A stretch of 64,000 nucleotides of DNA from Bradyrhizobium sp. dw_411 (GTDB taxonomy: Bacteria; Pseudomonadota; Alphaproteobacteria; Rhizobiales; Xanthobacteraceae), in NCBI RefSeq assembly GCF_018449695.1, contig NZ_JAAVUY010000004.1, positions 248,001 to 312,000 of the forward strand, read 5' to 3'. Positions 17,928 through 26,941 of the stretch are shown here, piece after piece. Position 1 is the first letter of the stretch; each line of letters begins with the position of its first letter. The notes under the pieces were generated by a model that was given only the letters and a program-made list of their open reading frames with translations, was not told where the DNA came from and made no database searches. The position numbers and the translations under genes were made by a program.

Positions 17928-19282
17928 CCGTCCTTGGCATCGGCATCAGCTACGGGATCGCAACACTGGTCGCGATGTTTTCGGGCATGCCGATCGCGTT
18001 TGCGCTCGGCGCCGTCGCCGTGGTGTTCATGGGCATCTATATGCCCGCGGCATCGCTCGATACCGTGACCCAGAACGTCTATGAGGAAATGTCCTCGATC
18101 ACGCTGTTGTCGATTCCGCTCTTCATCCTCAAGGGCGCGGCGATCGGCAAATCCCGCGCCGGTCAGGATCTCTATTCGGCGCTGCATGCCTGGCTGCATC
18201 GCGTACCCGGCGGCCTCGGTGTCGCCAACGTGTTCGCCTGCGCGCTGTTTGCGGCGATGGCGGGATCCTCGCCCGCCACCTGCTCGGCGATCGGCTCGGC
18301 CGGCATCCCGGAAATGCGCAAGCGCGGCTATTCCGGCGGCTTCGCGGCCGGAATTATCGCCGCCGGCGGCACGCTCGGTATTCTGTTGCCGCCTTCGATC
18401 ACCATGATCCTGTTCGCGGTCGCGGCGGAAAAATCGCTGGGCCGCCTATTCCTGGCCGGTATCGGTCCCGGCCTGTTGCTGGTTTCGCTGTTCGGCGCCT
18501 ACGCGGTGATCCGTTTTCGTAAAGAGTATGCCGCCGCCAGCGCGGTCTACGCCCAGAGCGGTGTAACCTCGGCCATCCTGACCCGCGACGATTTTACCAT
18601 GGCCGAGCGCTTCAACGTGCTGCCGCGGGTGCTGCCCTTTGTGCTGTTGCTGACGGGCGTGATGATCGCGCTGTATGGCGGTTATGCGACGCCTTCGGAA
18701 ACTGCAGGGTTAGGCGGGCTCCTCGCGCTGGTGCTGATCGCGCTGATCTACAGCGTGTGGCGGCCGAGCGACCTCGCGCCGATCCTCAAATCGACCATCC
18801 GCGAATCCACCATGCTGATGATGATCATCGGCATGTCGCTATTGTACTCCTACGTGATGAGCTACCTGCATATCTCGCAATCGGTCGCGGAATCGATCGT
18901 CGCCATGCACCTGCCGCGCTGGGAATTGCTGGCAGCGATCCTGGTGATGGTCGTGATGCTCGGTTTCTTTTTGCCGCCGGTGTCGATCATCCTGATGACC
19001 GCGCCGATCATCCTGCCGCCGCTGCGGGCGGCGAACTTCGACATCATCTGGTTCGGCATCGTGATGACCATCGTGATGGAGATGGGTCTCATTCACCCGC
19101 CGGTAGGGTTGAACATTTTCGTCATTCGCAACGTCGCGCCGGATATTCCGCTCAGCGAAGTGATCTGGGGCACGCTGCCCTTCGTGCTGCTGATGATGGC
19201 GGCCGTCGTAATCCTGTGCTTCCTGCCGGAGATATCGACCTATCTGCCCAATCTGGTGATGGGACCGGACGGCGGGCGCTAG
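17924..19282 (+). CDS. dctM: TRAP transporter large permease (DctM family)
   Basis: A 452-residue integral membrane protein with about 12 hydrophobic segments and DctM signatures: FSGMPIAFALGAVAV at the N-terminus, LLSIPLFILKGA, AAMAGSSPATCSAIGS and GGTLGILLPPSITMILF. The DctM subunit carries out sodium-driven uptake with DctQ and the DctP binding protein. The start at 17924 overlaps the dctQ stop (ATGA). It converges with mvaB with a 12-bp gap. The back-to-back leucine-catabolic genes might suggest a related branched organic-acid substrate, but that is only proximity. Confidence 0.93.
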   Translation: MTVLGIGISYGIATLVAMFSGMPIAFALGAVAVVFMGIYMPAASLDTVTQNVYEEMSSITLLSIPLFILKGAAIGKSRAGQDLYSALHAWLHRVPGGLGVANVFACALFAAMAGSSPATCSAIGSAGIPEMRKRGYSGGFAAGIIAAGGTLGILLPPSITMILFAVAAEKSLGRLFLAGIGPGLLLVSLFGAYAVIRFRKEYAAASAVYAQSGVTSAILTRDDFTMAERFNVLPRVLPFVLLLTGVMIALYGGYATPSETAGLGGLLALVLIALIYSVWRPSDLAPILKSTIRESTMLMMIIGMSLLYSYVMSYLHISQSVAESIVAMHLPRWELLAAILVMVVMLGFFLPPVSIILMTAPIILPPLRAANFDIIWFGIVMTIVMEMGLIHPPVGLNIFVIRNVAPDIPLSEVIWGTLPFVLLMMAAVVILCFLPEISTYLPNLVMGPDGGR

Positions 19283-19294
19283 ACCCTGCGGTGG

Positions 19295-20203
19295 TTATTT
19301 GGCCGCCCGCGCCTTCGCATTGATCGCCGCGGCTACCCGGCTCACCGGTAGCCGACCGATCAGGTGGCTGACCTCGTTGGTGGCCGCCACCAGCTTGGTC
19401 ATATCGACCCCGGTCGCGATGCCCATGCCTTCCAGCATGTAGACCACGTCCTCGGTCGCGACATTGCCGGTCGCGCCGGGCGCATAGGGGCAGCCGCCAA
19501 GGCCGCCGGCGGCGGAATCGATTACCCGCGCGCCCTCCTCCATCCCCGCATAGAGATTGGCCAGCGCCTGACCGTAGGTGTCGTGAAAATGCATCGCGAG
19601 ATCGGCCATGGGCACGACACCCGCCACCGCGCGCAGCAATTGCCGGGCCTTGACCGGCGTGCCGACGCCGATGGTGTCGCCAAGCGAGACCTCGTAGCAG
19701 CCGAGCCGCCACAGCACCTGCGCGACCTCGACCACCGCCTGCAGCTTCACCTCGCCGTCATAGGGGCAACCCAGCACGCAGGAAATATAGCCGCGCACCT
19801 TGATGCCGTCCGCCTTGGCACGGGCCACCACCGGTTTGAAACGCTCGATCGATTCCGCGACCGAGCAATTGATATTGGCACGCGAAAAACCCTCTGAGGC
19901 CGACGCAAACACGGCGATAACCTTGGCGCCAGCCTCGCGCGCGGCCTCGTAGCCTTTCTCGTTCGGAACCAGCACGTGGAATTCGCTGTCCGGATGATGG
20001 TTGACACCGCGCAGCACCTGGTCAGAACCGACCATCTGCGGGATGGCCTTCGGCGACACGAACGCGCCAACCTCGACGGTATGCAGCCCCGCGCCGACCA
20101 GCGCCTCGATAAACGCAATACGCCCGGCGACGCTGACGGGGGTCTTCTCGTTTTGAAGGCCGTCGCGCGGCCCAACCTCGACGATGCGTATCTGGTCGCT
20201 CAT
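19295..20203 (-). CDS. mvaB: Hydroxymethylglutaryl-CoA lyase
   Basis: A 302-residue protein that cleaves HMG-CoA to acetoacetate and acetyl-CoA, the last step of leucine breakdown. Family motifs are visible: VEVGPRDGLQNE at the N-terminus (metal/substrate site), EVGAFVSPKAIPQM, HFHDTYGQALAN with metal-binding histidines, and the signature GLGGCPYAPGATGN holding the catalytic cysteine. Length is normal for bacterial enzymes. It lies 7 bp downstream of the methylcrotonyl-CoA carboxylase alpha gene on the same strand, so they are probably one operon. Confidence 0.95.
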   Translation of the reverse strand: MSDQIRIVEVGPRDGLQNEKTPVSVAGRIAFIEALVGAGLHTVEVGAFVSPKAIPQMVGSDQVLRGVNHHPDSEFHVLVPNEKGYEAAREAGAKVIAVFASASEGFSRANINCSVAESIERFKPVVARAKADGIKVRGYISCVLGCPYDGEVKLQAVVEVAQVLWRLGCYEVSLGDTIGVGTPVKARQLLRAVAGVVPMADLAMHFHDTYGQALANLYAGMEEGARVIDSAAGGLGGCPYAPGATGNVATEDVVYMLEGMGIATGVDMTKLVAATNEVSHLIGRLPVSRVAAAINAKARAAK

Positions 20204-20210
20204 ATCGATC

Positions 20211-22217
20211 TTAACCGGCTTCCGGTTCGATTTCGGCGAGTTCGACGCCTTCCTGCACGATATCGCCGACCTTGCATTTAATCACCTTCAGCACGCCTGC
20301 AAACGGCGCGCGCAGGGTCTGCTCCATCTTCATGACTTCCAGCGTCAGGATCGGCGCACCCTTTTCTAGTTTGGCGCCGATCTCGGCCAGCAATGCGACC
20401 ACGGTGCCCGGCAGCGGGGCGACGATCTTGTCTTCGCCGACCAGCTCCTCGTCGTCGCCGCCGAAGGGATCGACCCAATGCAGGTCGAAGCGGCCATTGC
20501 GGGTTCGCAGATATAATTCGTGGCCTTCGATATCAGCGACGATACGGGATTTCAGACCATCGAGCGTCAGATCGAAACCGTCCGCGCTCGGGGACGAAGT
20601 GAAGGCAAATTCGCGCTCGCCGATCGACAATTTCGCCGGGCCTTGGCCGTAGTGCAGATGAGCTTCTTGCTCGGCGTCCTGCCCGTGGCGGAACACAAAC
20701 CGCCGCTGGCGCCGGCCCACCGGCATCCAGCCGGCTGTGCGCCATGGCGACGAAGCCTCCGTCTGCGTCACCTCCGCTTCTTCGATCAGGATAGCCGCCA
20801 CGGCCGCGCAAAGTTCGAGATCGCCGGCCGCTGCGGCCGGCGGCGTCAATACCTTCAGTTCACGCTCGATGAATCCGGTATCGATGGCGTTGGCGCGGAC
20901 GTCCGGGTGCGTCACCAAGGCCGACAGAAACGGAATATTGGTGACCACGCCGCGCACATCGGTGTCTTCAAGACCGCGATTGAGCCGATCGATCGCAGCA
21001 TCGCGGGTCGGCGCCCACGCGATCACCTTCGCCAGCATCGCGTCGTAGTTCGGCGAGACCATATCGCCCTGGCGATATCCGGCATCGATCCGTAGGCCAT
21101 TCGACGGTTCCGGAGTGTGCCAGGTCCTGATCCGGCCGACCGATGGCATGAAGTTCTTGTGCGGATTTTCCGCATAGACCCGAGCCTCGACGGCATGACC
21201 GTTGAGCGTGATCTGGTCTTGCGTTCGCGGCAGCTTTTCACCGGATGCTACGCGCAACTGCCATTCCACGAGATCGATGCCGGTGATCAATTCGGTCACG
21301 GGGTGCTCGACCTGCAGCCGCGTATTCATCTCGATGAAGAAAACATCCTTGCCGTTGGAGACGAATTCGATGGTGCCGGCCCCGACATAACTGACCGCGG
21401 CCGCCGCCTTGCGCGCGGCGGCGCATACCGCCTCGCGCTGCGCCTCGTTGAGCGTCGGCGACGGGGCTTCCTCGATCACCTTCTGATGCCGCCGCTGCAG
21501 CGTGCATTCGCGCTCAAACAGCGACAACAGATTGCCGTGACTGTCGCCGATCACCTGCACTTCGATGTGGCGCGGATTTTCCACGTATTTTTCAATCAGC
21601 ATGCGGTCGTCACCGAAGGCCGCCTTGGCCTCGCGCTTGGCGCTGACCAGCGCGGCGGCAAGTTCGTCCGCTGAACGCACAATCCGCATGCCGCGGCCGC
21701 CGCCGCCGGCCGAAGCCTTGACCAGAACCGGAAAGCCAATCTGATCGGCCGCCTTTGCCAGCGTCGCGTCGTCCTGGGCTTCGCCGTGATAGCCCGGCAC
21801 CAGCGGCACGCCGGCCTTCTCCATCAGCATCTTGGAGCCGGATTTCGACCCCATTGCCCGGATCATGCCGGCGGTCGGGCCGACGAAGATCAATCCGGCC
21901 TCAAAACAGGCCTGCGCGAATTCGGCGCTCTCGGAGAGAAACCCATAGCCGGGATGCACGGCTTCCGCGCCGCTCTGCCGCGCAGCTTCGATCACGCGCG
22001 CGATATTGAGATAACTGTCGCGTGCCCGCGCCGGCCCGAGCAGGACGGCTTCATCGGCCATCGCGACATGCATCGCGTCGCGGTCGGCCTCCGAATAAAC
22101 AGCGACCGTGCGCAGCCCCATCGTCTTTGCAGTGCGGATGACGCGACAGGCAATCTCGCCGCGATTGGCGATCAGCAGCGTGCGAAACGGCCTGAAATGA
22201 GCGGTGCGATCCATCAT
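20211..22217 (-). CDS. Methylcrotonyl-CoA carboxylase biotin-carrying alpha subunit
   Basis: A 668-residue protein from ATG 22217: biotin carboxylase domain first (LIANRGEIACRVIRTAK, ATP-grasp segment with KASAGGGGRGMR, EKYVENPRHIEVQV, EMNTRLQVEHPVTE), then a linker, then a C-terminal biotinyl domain with LEVMKMEQTLRAPFAG, the lysine of MKM being the biotin site. It carboxylates biotin for the beta subunit encoded directly upstream. The start overlaps the beta stop by one base (TAATG). The next-codon ATG at 22214 is an alternative start. The pairing with HMG-CoA lyase supports methylcrotonyl-CoA rather than acetyl- or propionyl-CoA as substrate. Confidence 0.92.
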   Translation of the reverse strand: MMDRTAHFRPFRTLLIANRGEIACRVIRTAKTMGLRTVAVYSEADRDAMHVAMADEAVLLGPARARDSYLNIARVIEAARQSGAEAVHPGYGFLSESAEFAQACFEAGLIFVGPTAGMIRAMGSKSGSKMLMEKAGVPLVPGYHGEAQDDATLAKAADQIGFPVLVKASAGGGGRGMRIVRSADELAAALVSAKREAKAAFGDDRMLIEKYVENPRHIEVQVIGDSHGNLLSLFERECTLQRRHQKVIEEAPSPTLNEAQREAVCAAARKAAAAVSYVGAGTIEFVSNGKDVFFIEMNTRLQVEHPVTELITGIDLVEWQLRVASGEKLPRTQDQITLNGHAVEARVYAENPHKNFMPSVGRIRTWHTPEPSNGLRIDAGYRQGDMVSPNYDAMLAKVIAWAPTRDAAIDRLNRGLEDTDVRGVVTNIPFLSALVTHPDVRANAIDTGFIERELKVLTPPAAAAGDLELCAAVAAILIEEAEVTQTEASSPWRTAGWMPVGRRQRRFVFRHGQDAEQEAHLHYGQGPAKLSIGEREFAFTSSPSADGFDLTLDGLKSRIVADIEGHELYLRTRNGRFDLHWVDPFGGDDEELVGEDKIVAPLPGTVVALLAEIGAKLEKGAPILTLEVMKMEQTLRAPFAGVLKVIKCKVGDIVQEGVELAEIEPEAG

Positions 22218-23821
22218 TACATCCGGAACAGGCCAAAACGCGTCGGCTCGATCGGCGCGTTGGCAGAGGCCGAAAGACCGAGCCCGAGCACCAGCCTGGT
22301 ATCGGCGGGATCGATCACGCCATCGTCCCAGAGTCTGGCGGTGGCATAATAAGGGCTGCCCTGGGTTTCGAACTGCGCGCGCGTCGGTGCGCGAAACGCA
22401 TTCTCCTCTTCGGTCGACCAGGTGCCGCCCTTGGCCTCGATATTGTCGCGCCGCAATTGGCTCAGCACCATTGCCGCCTGCTCGCCGCCCATCACCGAAA
22501 TCCGGGCATTCGGCCACATCCAGAGGAAGCGCGGGCTGTAGGCGCGGCCGCACATTCCGTAATTGCCGGCACCGTAGGAGCCGCCGATCACCACGGTGAA
22601 TTTCGGCACCGCGGCAGTCGCGACCGCCGTCACCAGCTTGGCTCCGTCGCGCGCGATGCCGCCGGCCTCATATTTCTTGCCGACCATGAAGCCCGTAATG
22701 TTCTGCAGGAACACAAGGGGGATATTGCGCTGACAGCACAGCTCGATGAAATGCGCGCCTTTCAGCGAACTCTCGCTGAACAGGATGCCGTTATTGGCGA
22801 TGATGCCGACCGGGTATCCCCAGATATGCGCGAAGCCGCAGATCAGGGTCTGGCCGTACAGCTTCTTGAATTCGTCGAATTCCGACCCGTCGACCAAGCG
22901 CGCGATGATGTCGTGCACATCGAACGGTTTGCGTCCATCAGCAGAGACCACGCCATAGATTTCTTCGGGCGCGAACAAAGGCTCGCGCGGGTCGCGCATA
23001 TTCAAGACGGCGCGTTGCGGCGGTTTCAATGTGGCAATGATACGCCGCGCAATTCCGATCGCGTGAGCGTCATTCTGCGCATAATGATCGGTGACCCCCG
23101 ATTGTCTGGAATGCACGTCGGCGCCGCCCAGTTCTTCGGCAGTAACAACCTCGCCGGTCGCTGCCTTCACCAGCGGCGGCCCGCCGAGAAAAATCGTACC
23201 CTGATTGCGCACGATAATGCTTTCGTCCGACATCGCCGGGACATAGGCGCCGCCTGCCGTGCAGGAGCCCATCACGATCGCAATCTGCGGAATACCCAGC
23301 GCCGACATCTGCGCCTGATTGTAGAAGATCCGACCGAAATGCCGTTCGTCAGGAAAAATCTCGTCCTGTTGCGGCAGAAATGCGCCGCCTGAATCGACCA
23401 TATAAACGCAGGGCAGATTGTTCTGCCGCGCGATATCCTGCGCGCGAAGATGCTTCTTCACCGTCATCGGATAATAAGTGCCGCCTTTGATGGTCGCGTC
23501 GTTGGCGACGATCATGCATTCGCGGCCGGATATCCGCCCCACCCCGGTGATGATGCTCGCGGAATGCACGTCACCGCCATAAAGGCCAAAGGCCGCCAGC
23601 GGCGACAATTCGAGGAACGCAGTCCCCGGATCGATCAGGAGATCGACGCGCTGACGCGCCAGCATCTTGCCGCGGGAAGTATGCCGGGCACGAGAGGCTG
23701 CGCCGCCGCCGCCGGCGACCTGATCGAGCTTCTCCCGGAGTTCTGCGACCAGCGTCCGCATGGCCTCGGCATTACGGGCAAAATCAGACGAGGCGGGGTT
23801 GGTGCTTGACTGGAGCGGCAT
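22217..23821 (-). CDS. Methylcrotonyl-CoA carboxylase beta (carboxyltransferase) subunit
   Basis: A 534-residue protein from ATG 23821 ([21 protein letters not shown]). It has the crotonase-like carboxyltransferase core: [60 protein letters not shown], and in the C-terminal half [20 protein letters not shown] and [13 protein letters not shown], all characteristic of methylcrotonyl-CoA carboxylase. An extension to 23860 is open but reads as low-complexity basic sequence, so I prefer the internal start. It is the first recognisable gene of the operon; no acyl-CoA dehydrogenase gene precedes it here. Confidence 0.93.
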   Translation of the reverse strand: MPLQSSTNPASSDFARNAEAMRTLVAELREKLDQVAGGGGAASRARHTSRGKMLARQRVDLLIDPGTAFLELSPLAAFGLYGGDVHSASIITGVGRISGRECMIVANDATIKGGTYYPMTVKKHLRAQDIARQNNLPCVYMVDSGGAFLPQQDEIFPDERHFGRIFYNQAQMSALGIPQIAIVMGSCTAGGAYVPAMSDESIIVRNQGTIFLGGPPLVKAATGEVVTAEELGGADVHSRQSGVTDHYAQNDAHAIGIARRIIATLKPPQRAVLNMRDPREPLFAPEEIYGVVSADGRKPFDVHDIIARLVDGSEFDEFKKLYGQTLICGFAHIWGYPVGIIANNGILFSESSLKGAHFIELCCQRNIPLVFLQNITGFMVGKKYEAGGIARDGAKLVTAVATAAVPKFTVVIGGSYGAGNYGMCGRAYSPRFLWMWPNARISVMGGEQAAMVLSQLRRDNIEAKGGTWSTEEENAFRAPTRAQFETQGSPYYATARLWDDGVIDPADTRLVLGLGLSASANAPIEPTRFGLFRM

Positions 23822-23978
23822 GGCCTTCAGCGGTTCTATGGTGCGCCGCAATCGGCGCATCCGGCTTGCGCCATGGTGTCATTGCGCCGCTGGCTTAGGC
23901 AACCCAGAACTTTCAAGCCCCGCGGGAAGCCAGGACATTCCCTGCGCCTGACTACCTCAGCCCCATAACGGGTCGAAC

Positions 23979-24026
23979 GTTCAATGCGTCCGAGGTTCAA
24001 TGGGTCTGAGGTTTAATGGGTCCAGG
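23979..24026. repeat. Three tandem 16-bp repeats across a gene end
   Basis: GTTCAATGCGTCCGAG, GTTCAATGGGTCTGAG and GTTTAATGGGTCCAGG follow one another without gaps. The third copy covers the last codons and the stop (24013-24015) of the NDUFS4-like gene. The 16-bp period is not a multiple of three, so it is a DNA-level repeat. Its position suggests a slipped duplication at the 3' end. Confidence 0.85.
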
Positions 24027-24318
24027 GTTCGCCGCGCCGGAATGCAAAATTGTCGGCGTAGGCGACCTGCCGGTGGGCCGGCTGCTTCGGTTCGATGACC
24101 TGATAGGGGATGCCCTCGCGTTCGCAATACGCCACAGCCTCTTCCTTGGTCTCGAAGCGAAGGGTGAGCTGCTGCTTCATGTCGCCAGAACTGGTCCAGC
24201 CCATCAGTGGCTCGATGGCCCGCGGTTGCTCGGGCTCGTAGTCGAGCTGCCATTCCCTGGTTTTGGCGGTCCCTGATTGCATCGCGTTTTTGGCGGGCTT
24301 AAAGATGCGTGCGGTCAT
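24013..24318 (-). CDS. NDUFS4-like complex I accessory protein
   Basis: A 101-residue protein from ATG 24318, MTARIFKPAKNAMQSGTAKT, with the core REWQLDYEPEQPRAIEPLMGWTSS and LRFETKEEAVAYCEREG, then AYADNFAFRRGEPWTH. This is the compact alphaproteobacterial form of the NDUFS4/18-kDa accessory subunit of NADH:ubiquinone oxidoreductase. The mitochondrial homologue helps assemble and stabilise the electron-input module. A longer frame to 24399 starts in non-conserved sequence. The C-terminal codons lie in a 16-bp tandem repeat. Confidence 0.88.
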   Translation of the reverse strand: MTARIFKPAKNAMQSGTAKTREWQLDYEPEQPRAIEPLMGWTSSGDMKQQLTLRFETKEEAVAYCEREGIPYQVIEPKQPAHRQVAYADNFAFRRGEPWTH

Positions 24319-24372
24319 GGATGGTCGGACCCCCCTTAGAAGTGCGGCATGGAAGCGCGTGGCAGAAACAGC

Positions 24373-24400
24373 CGTGATAGTATAAAAACACCCTATCACG
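24373..24400. promoter_or_regulatory. Inverted repeat in the NDUFS4-like/opgC divergent region
   Basis: CGTGATAG and CTATCACG are perfect 8-bp arms separated by 12 AT-rich bases. The element lies 55 bp upstream of the NDUFS4-like start and 150 bp before opgC. It could be an operator or a transcript hairpin; sequence alone does not decide. Confidence 0.45.
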
Positions 24401-24548
24401 AGTTCGATCGATGATTCCCGGCTTTATGTTACATTTTCCGGTCTGGTATAGTCACAATGCCGAGCGGTGACAATCTTGCCCGGTCGCGTGGCGGATACCC
24501 TGCCCGGCTGCTTGATCCTCTCCTACGCATCACTTCGAAACGGCGCCC

Positions 24549-25694
24549 ATGAAAATCAACGCTACCCTGCCGGAAAAAGGACGCGATCTGCGGCTCGATC
24601 TGTTCCGTGGGGTCGCCAACTGGGCGATCTTCCTGGATCATATTCCCGACAATGTCGTGAACTGGATCACCACCCGGAATTACGGTTTCAGCGACGCCGC
24701 CGATCTCTTCGTTTTTATTTCGGGATATACCGCCTCGTTCGTCTATGCCCGGATGATGATCGACCGCGGTTTCATCGTCGGCGCGACCCGCCTGACCAAG
24801 CGGGTCTGGCAGCTGTACGTCGCGCATATCATCCTGTTCGTGATTTATATCGTTTCAATCGGATATGTCGCACAGCGCTTCAGCGATCCGGAGATCATCA
24901 GCGAGTTCAACGTCGCCGGTCTGGTTGACAGCGCGGTCGAAACGCTGCGGCAGGGATTGCTGCTGAAATTCAAGCCGGTCAATCTGGACGTGCTGCCGCT
25001 CTACATCGTGCTGATGGGTCTTTTCCCGCCGGTGTTGTGGATGATGCTGCGGCAACCCGGGGCAACGATGCTGGCTTCGATTGCGCTGTGGCTCGCGTCC
25101 CGGCAGTTCGGCTGGAATCTGCCGGCCTATCCCGGCGGTTCCTGGTACTTCAACCCGTACTGCTGGCAGGTTCTGTTTGTATTCGGCTCGTGGTGCGCGC
25201 TGGGCGGGGCAAGGAAGTCCCGCTTGATCGTCGACGCGCCCGCCACCCTCTACATTTGCATCGCCTATCTCCTTTTTGCGATGCTGATGACCATGGCGGG
25301 CAAGTTTCCGGATTTCGGCGCGATGTTCCCGCACTGGCTTGTTGAAATCTTCAATCCCAACGACAAGACCAATCTGGCGCCCTATCGCTTCATTCACTTT
25401 GTGACGATTGTGATCATAGTGATCCGGTTTGTGCCCAAGGACTGGCCCGGCCTCGAATGGAAGATTTTCGACCCCGTCATCGTCTGCGGTCAGCAATCGC
25501 TCGCGGTATTCTGCGTCGGCGTCTTCCTGTCCTTTGTCGGACATTTTGAACTGATGATGAGCTCCGGTTCGCTGTTCGCGCAGATCTTCGTCAGCGTGAC
25601 CGGCATCGCGCTCATGACCATCGTCGCCTACTACATTTCCTGGTCGAAGCGGCAGGACAAGCCGTTGAAGGCGCCGGCGCCCAAGCCGGCCTGA
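24549..25694 (+). CDS. opgC: OpgC-family membrane acyltransferase
   Basis: A 381-residue integral membrane protein with about ten hydrophobic segments. The N-terminus RDLRLDLFRGVANWAIFLDHIPDNVVNW is the OpgC signature, with the Arg-Asp-Leu-Arg...Arg-Gly pattern and a histidine that is probably catalytic. It is followed by FSDAADLFVFISGYTASFVY. In alphaproteobacteria OpgC succinylates osmoregulated periplasmic glucans at the inner membrane. Length is normal. It stands alone and converges with the VOC gene. Bradyrhizobia make cyclic beta-glucans, a plausible substrate, but this is inference. Confidence 0.88.
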   Translation: MKINATLPEKGRDLRLDLFRGVANWAIFLDHIPDNVVNWITTRNYGFSDAADLFVFISGYTASFVYARMMIDRGFIVGATRLTKRVWQLYVAHIILFVIYIVSIGYVAQRFSDPEIISEFNVAGLVDSAVETLRQGLLLKFKPVNLDVLPLYIVLMGLFPPVLWMMLRQPGATMLASIALWLASRQFGWNLPAYPGGSWYFNPYCWQVLFVFGSWCALGGARKSRLIVDAPATLYICIAYLLFAMLMTMAGKFPDFGAMFPHWLVEIFNPNDKTNLAPYRFIHFVTIVIIVIRFVPKDWPGLEWKIFDPVIVCGQQSLAVFCVGVFLSFVGHFELMMSSGSLFAQIFVSVTGIALMTIVAYYISWSKRQDKPLKAPAPKPA

Positions 25695-25725
25695 TGCTCC
25701 AAGACCGGAAAGTGCAAGTCGTGCG

Positions 25726-26571
25726 TTAGGGCCGCGGCTTGTTGGGCACCATTCTGCCCTTCGACGAAAAGCCACCCCATTCGGCGGACCAGCCGATACC
25801 ATCCTCGCGCCGCGTCCCCTGCAGCGCGAACGGAGCGCCTTGCGGGTCCTGGCATCGGACAATCCAGCTGCCGCCGAGAAGTTCAAGCGGGCCTGTAAAT
25901 ATCCGTCCGCCGGCGCGCCTCACGCGCTCCGCGGCTTCGTCGATATCGCCGACATTGAAATAATAAAGCCAGAACGGAACCGGCTCCGTTATGGGTTTGG
26001 TAAGCATACCGCCGATCGTCGGCCCGTCGATGGCAAACGGCTGATAAGGATCCGCAGTGTTGATTTCGAAATCCACTTTCTGCCAGCCGAAAAGCTCGAC
26101 ATAGAAAGCCAGCGCCTTCTCCCAATTGGTCGCGTGCAGCTCATGCCAGCCTACGTGCCCTGCTTTGCCCGGCGCGACAGGCTTCGTTTGAACAGGCTTC
26201 AGCCCTTCGACCAATGCAAAATTCGCCGTTTGCGGATCCGCGACAATCGCGATGCGGCCGATGTTGCTGTCAGTCGGTGGAACATACACGGCGCCGCCAC
26301 GGCGTTTGATTTGGCCGGCGGTGGCCTCGATGTCCTTGACGGCGACATATCCTGCCCATCTTGGCGTCGCACCTCTGCGTTGCGCGACTTCCGGCAATTC
26401 GGTCACTCCGGCGACCGGAGTCGTTCCAGCGGCCAACAAAGTATACGCAAAATCGGGCGTCGGAGCGTCCTGTGTGCCCCAGCCCACGACATCAGCGTAA
26501 AACACTTTGGCGGCGGCCACGTCGGTCGTGATCAGCTCGTACCAGACGAAACGCCCATGATGATCGTTCAT
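25726..26571 (-). CDS. Two-domain VOC (glyoxalase/bleomycin-resistance fold) protein
   Basis: A 281-residue protein made of two VOC units: residues about 5-125 (GRFVWYELITTDVAAAKVFYADVVGW...) and about 138-265 (GHVGWHELHATNWEKALAFYVELFGW...). Each has the WxEL/WHEL start and the FY...GW pattern after the first helix. VOC proteins bind metals and carry out varied reactions (isomerases, dioxygenases, resistance proteins). No substrate is implied by the neighbours. The TGG-rich C-terminus ends in GRMVPNKPRP. Start at ATG 26571; no signal peptide, so it is cytoplasmic. Confidence 0.87.
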   Translation of the reverse strand: MNDHHGRFVWYELITTDVAAAKVFYADVVGWGTQDAPTPDFAYTLLAAGTTPVAGVTELPEVAQRRGATPRWAGYVAVKDIEATAGQIKRRGGAVYVPPTDSNIGRIAIVADPQTANFALVEGLKPVQTKPVAPGKAGHVGWHELHATNWEKALAFYVELFGWQKVDFEINTADPYQPFAIDGPTIGGMLTKPITEPVPFWLYYFNVGDIDEAAERVRRAGGRIFTGPLELLGGSWIVRCQDPQGAPFALQGTRREDGIGWSAEWGGFSSKGRMVPNKPRP

Positions 26572-26941
26572 GTCGTTTCCCGGTTCGAGTTTGCAACCGG
26601 GTGAAGCTCATCGCGATGCAACATTGAACCGGGCGGCCTTTTTCTGCGACGTATCATAGGCGGTCGAAATACCTCTGCTGAATAACGGTGTGACGGTCAA
26701 ATAACTTTCACTCGTTGAGGTTGCCGCCGACTACCTGGTGACTTGAACAACGACGGTATAGTTGGCGCAATCGTCGTTGATTAATACAGGTTCATGAACA
26801 TGAACAAGATGAACTCCATGCGCTACATCGCAATCACGACCATGTTCAATCCGCAAGCGCAAGCAGCCTTGCATGGTGGCTTTGCTCAGCGTATTAATAC
26901 GGTGCTGGACTCGAAACTTTTTTTACAGGTATGGAGGAACT
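26572..26941. promoter_or_regulatory. Promoter region upstream of the RiPP precursor
   Basis: 370 bp between the VOC gene and the precursor. Dyads are notable: CAACGACG / CGTCGTTG with 16 bases between (26748-26779), the 10-bp palindromes GTTCATGAAC (26790-26799) and GTATTAATAC (26891-26900), and ATTAATAC also at 26779-26786. A short open frame of 59 codons (26795-26974) overlaps the precursor start and could be a coupled leader ORF, with weak support. GGAGG at 26933-26937 is the precursor ribosome-binding site. Confidence 0.5.

Noticed and set aside
18757..19323. Open frame of 188 codons overlapping dctM
   Set aside because: It lies in another frame of the transporter gene and translates to low-complexity His/Asp/Ala-rich sequence with no motif.
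20520..23392. Long plus-strand frames opposite the methylcrotonyl-CoA carboxylase genes
   Set aside because: Shadow frames of strongly conserved minus-strand enzymes; no independent start signals.
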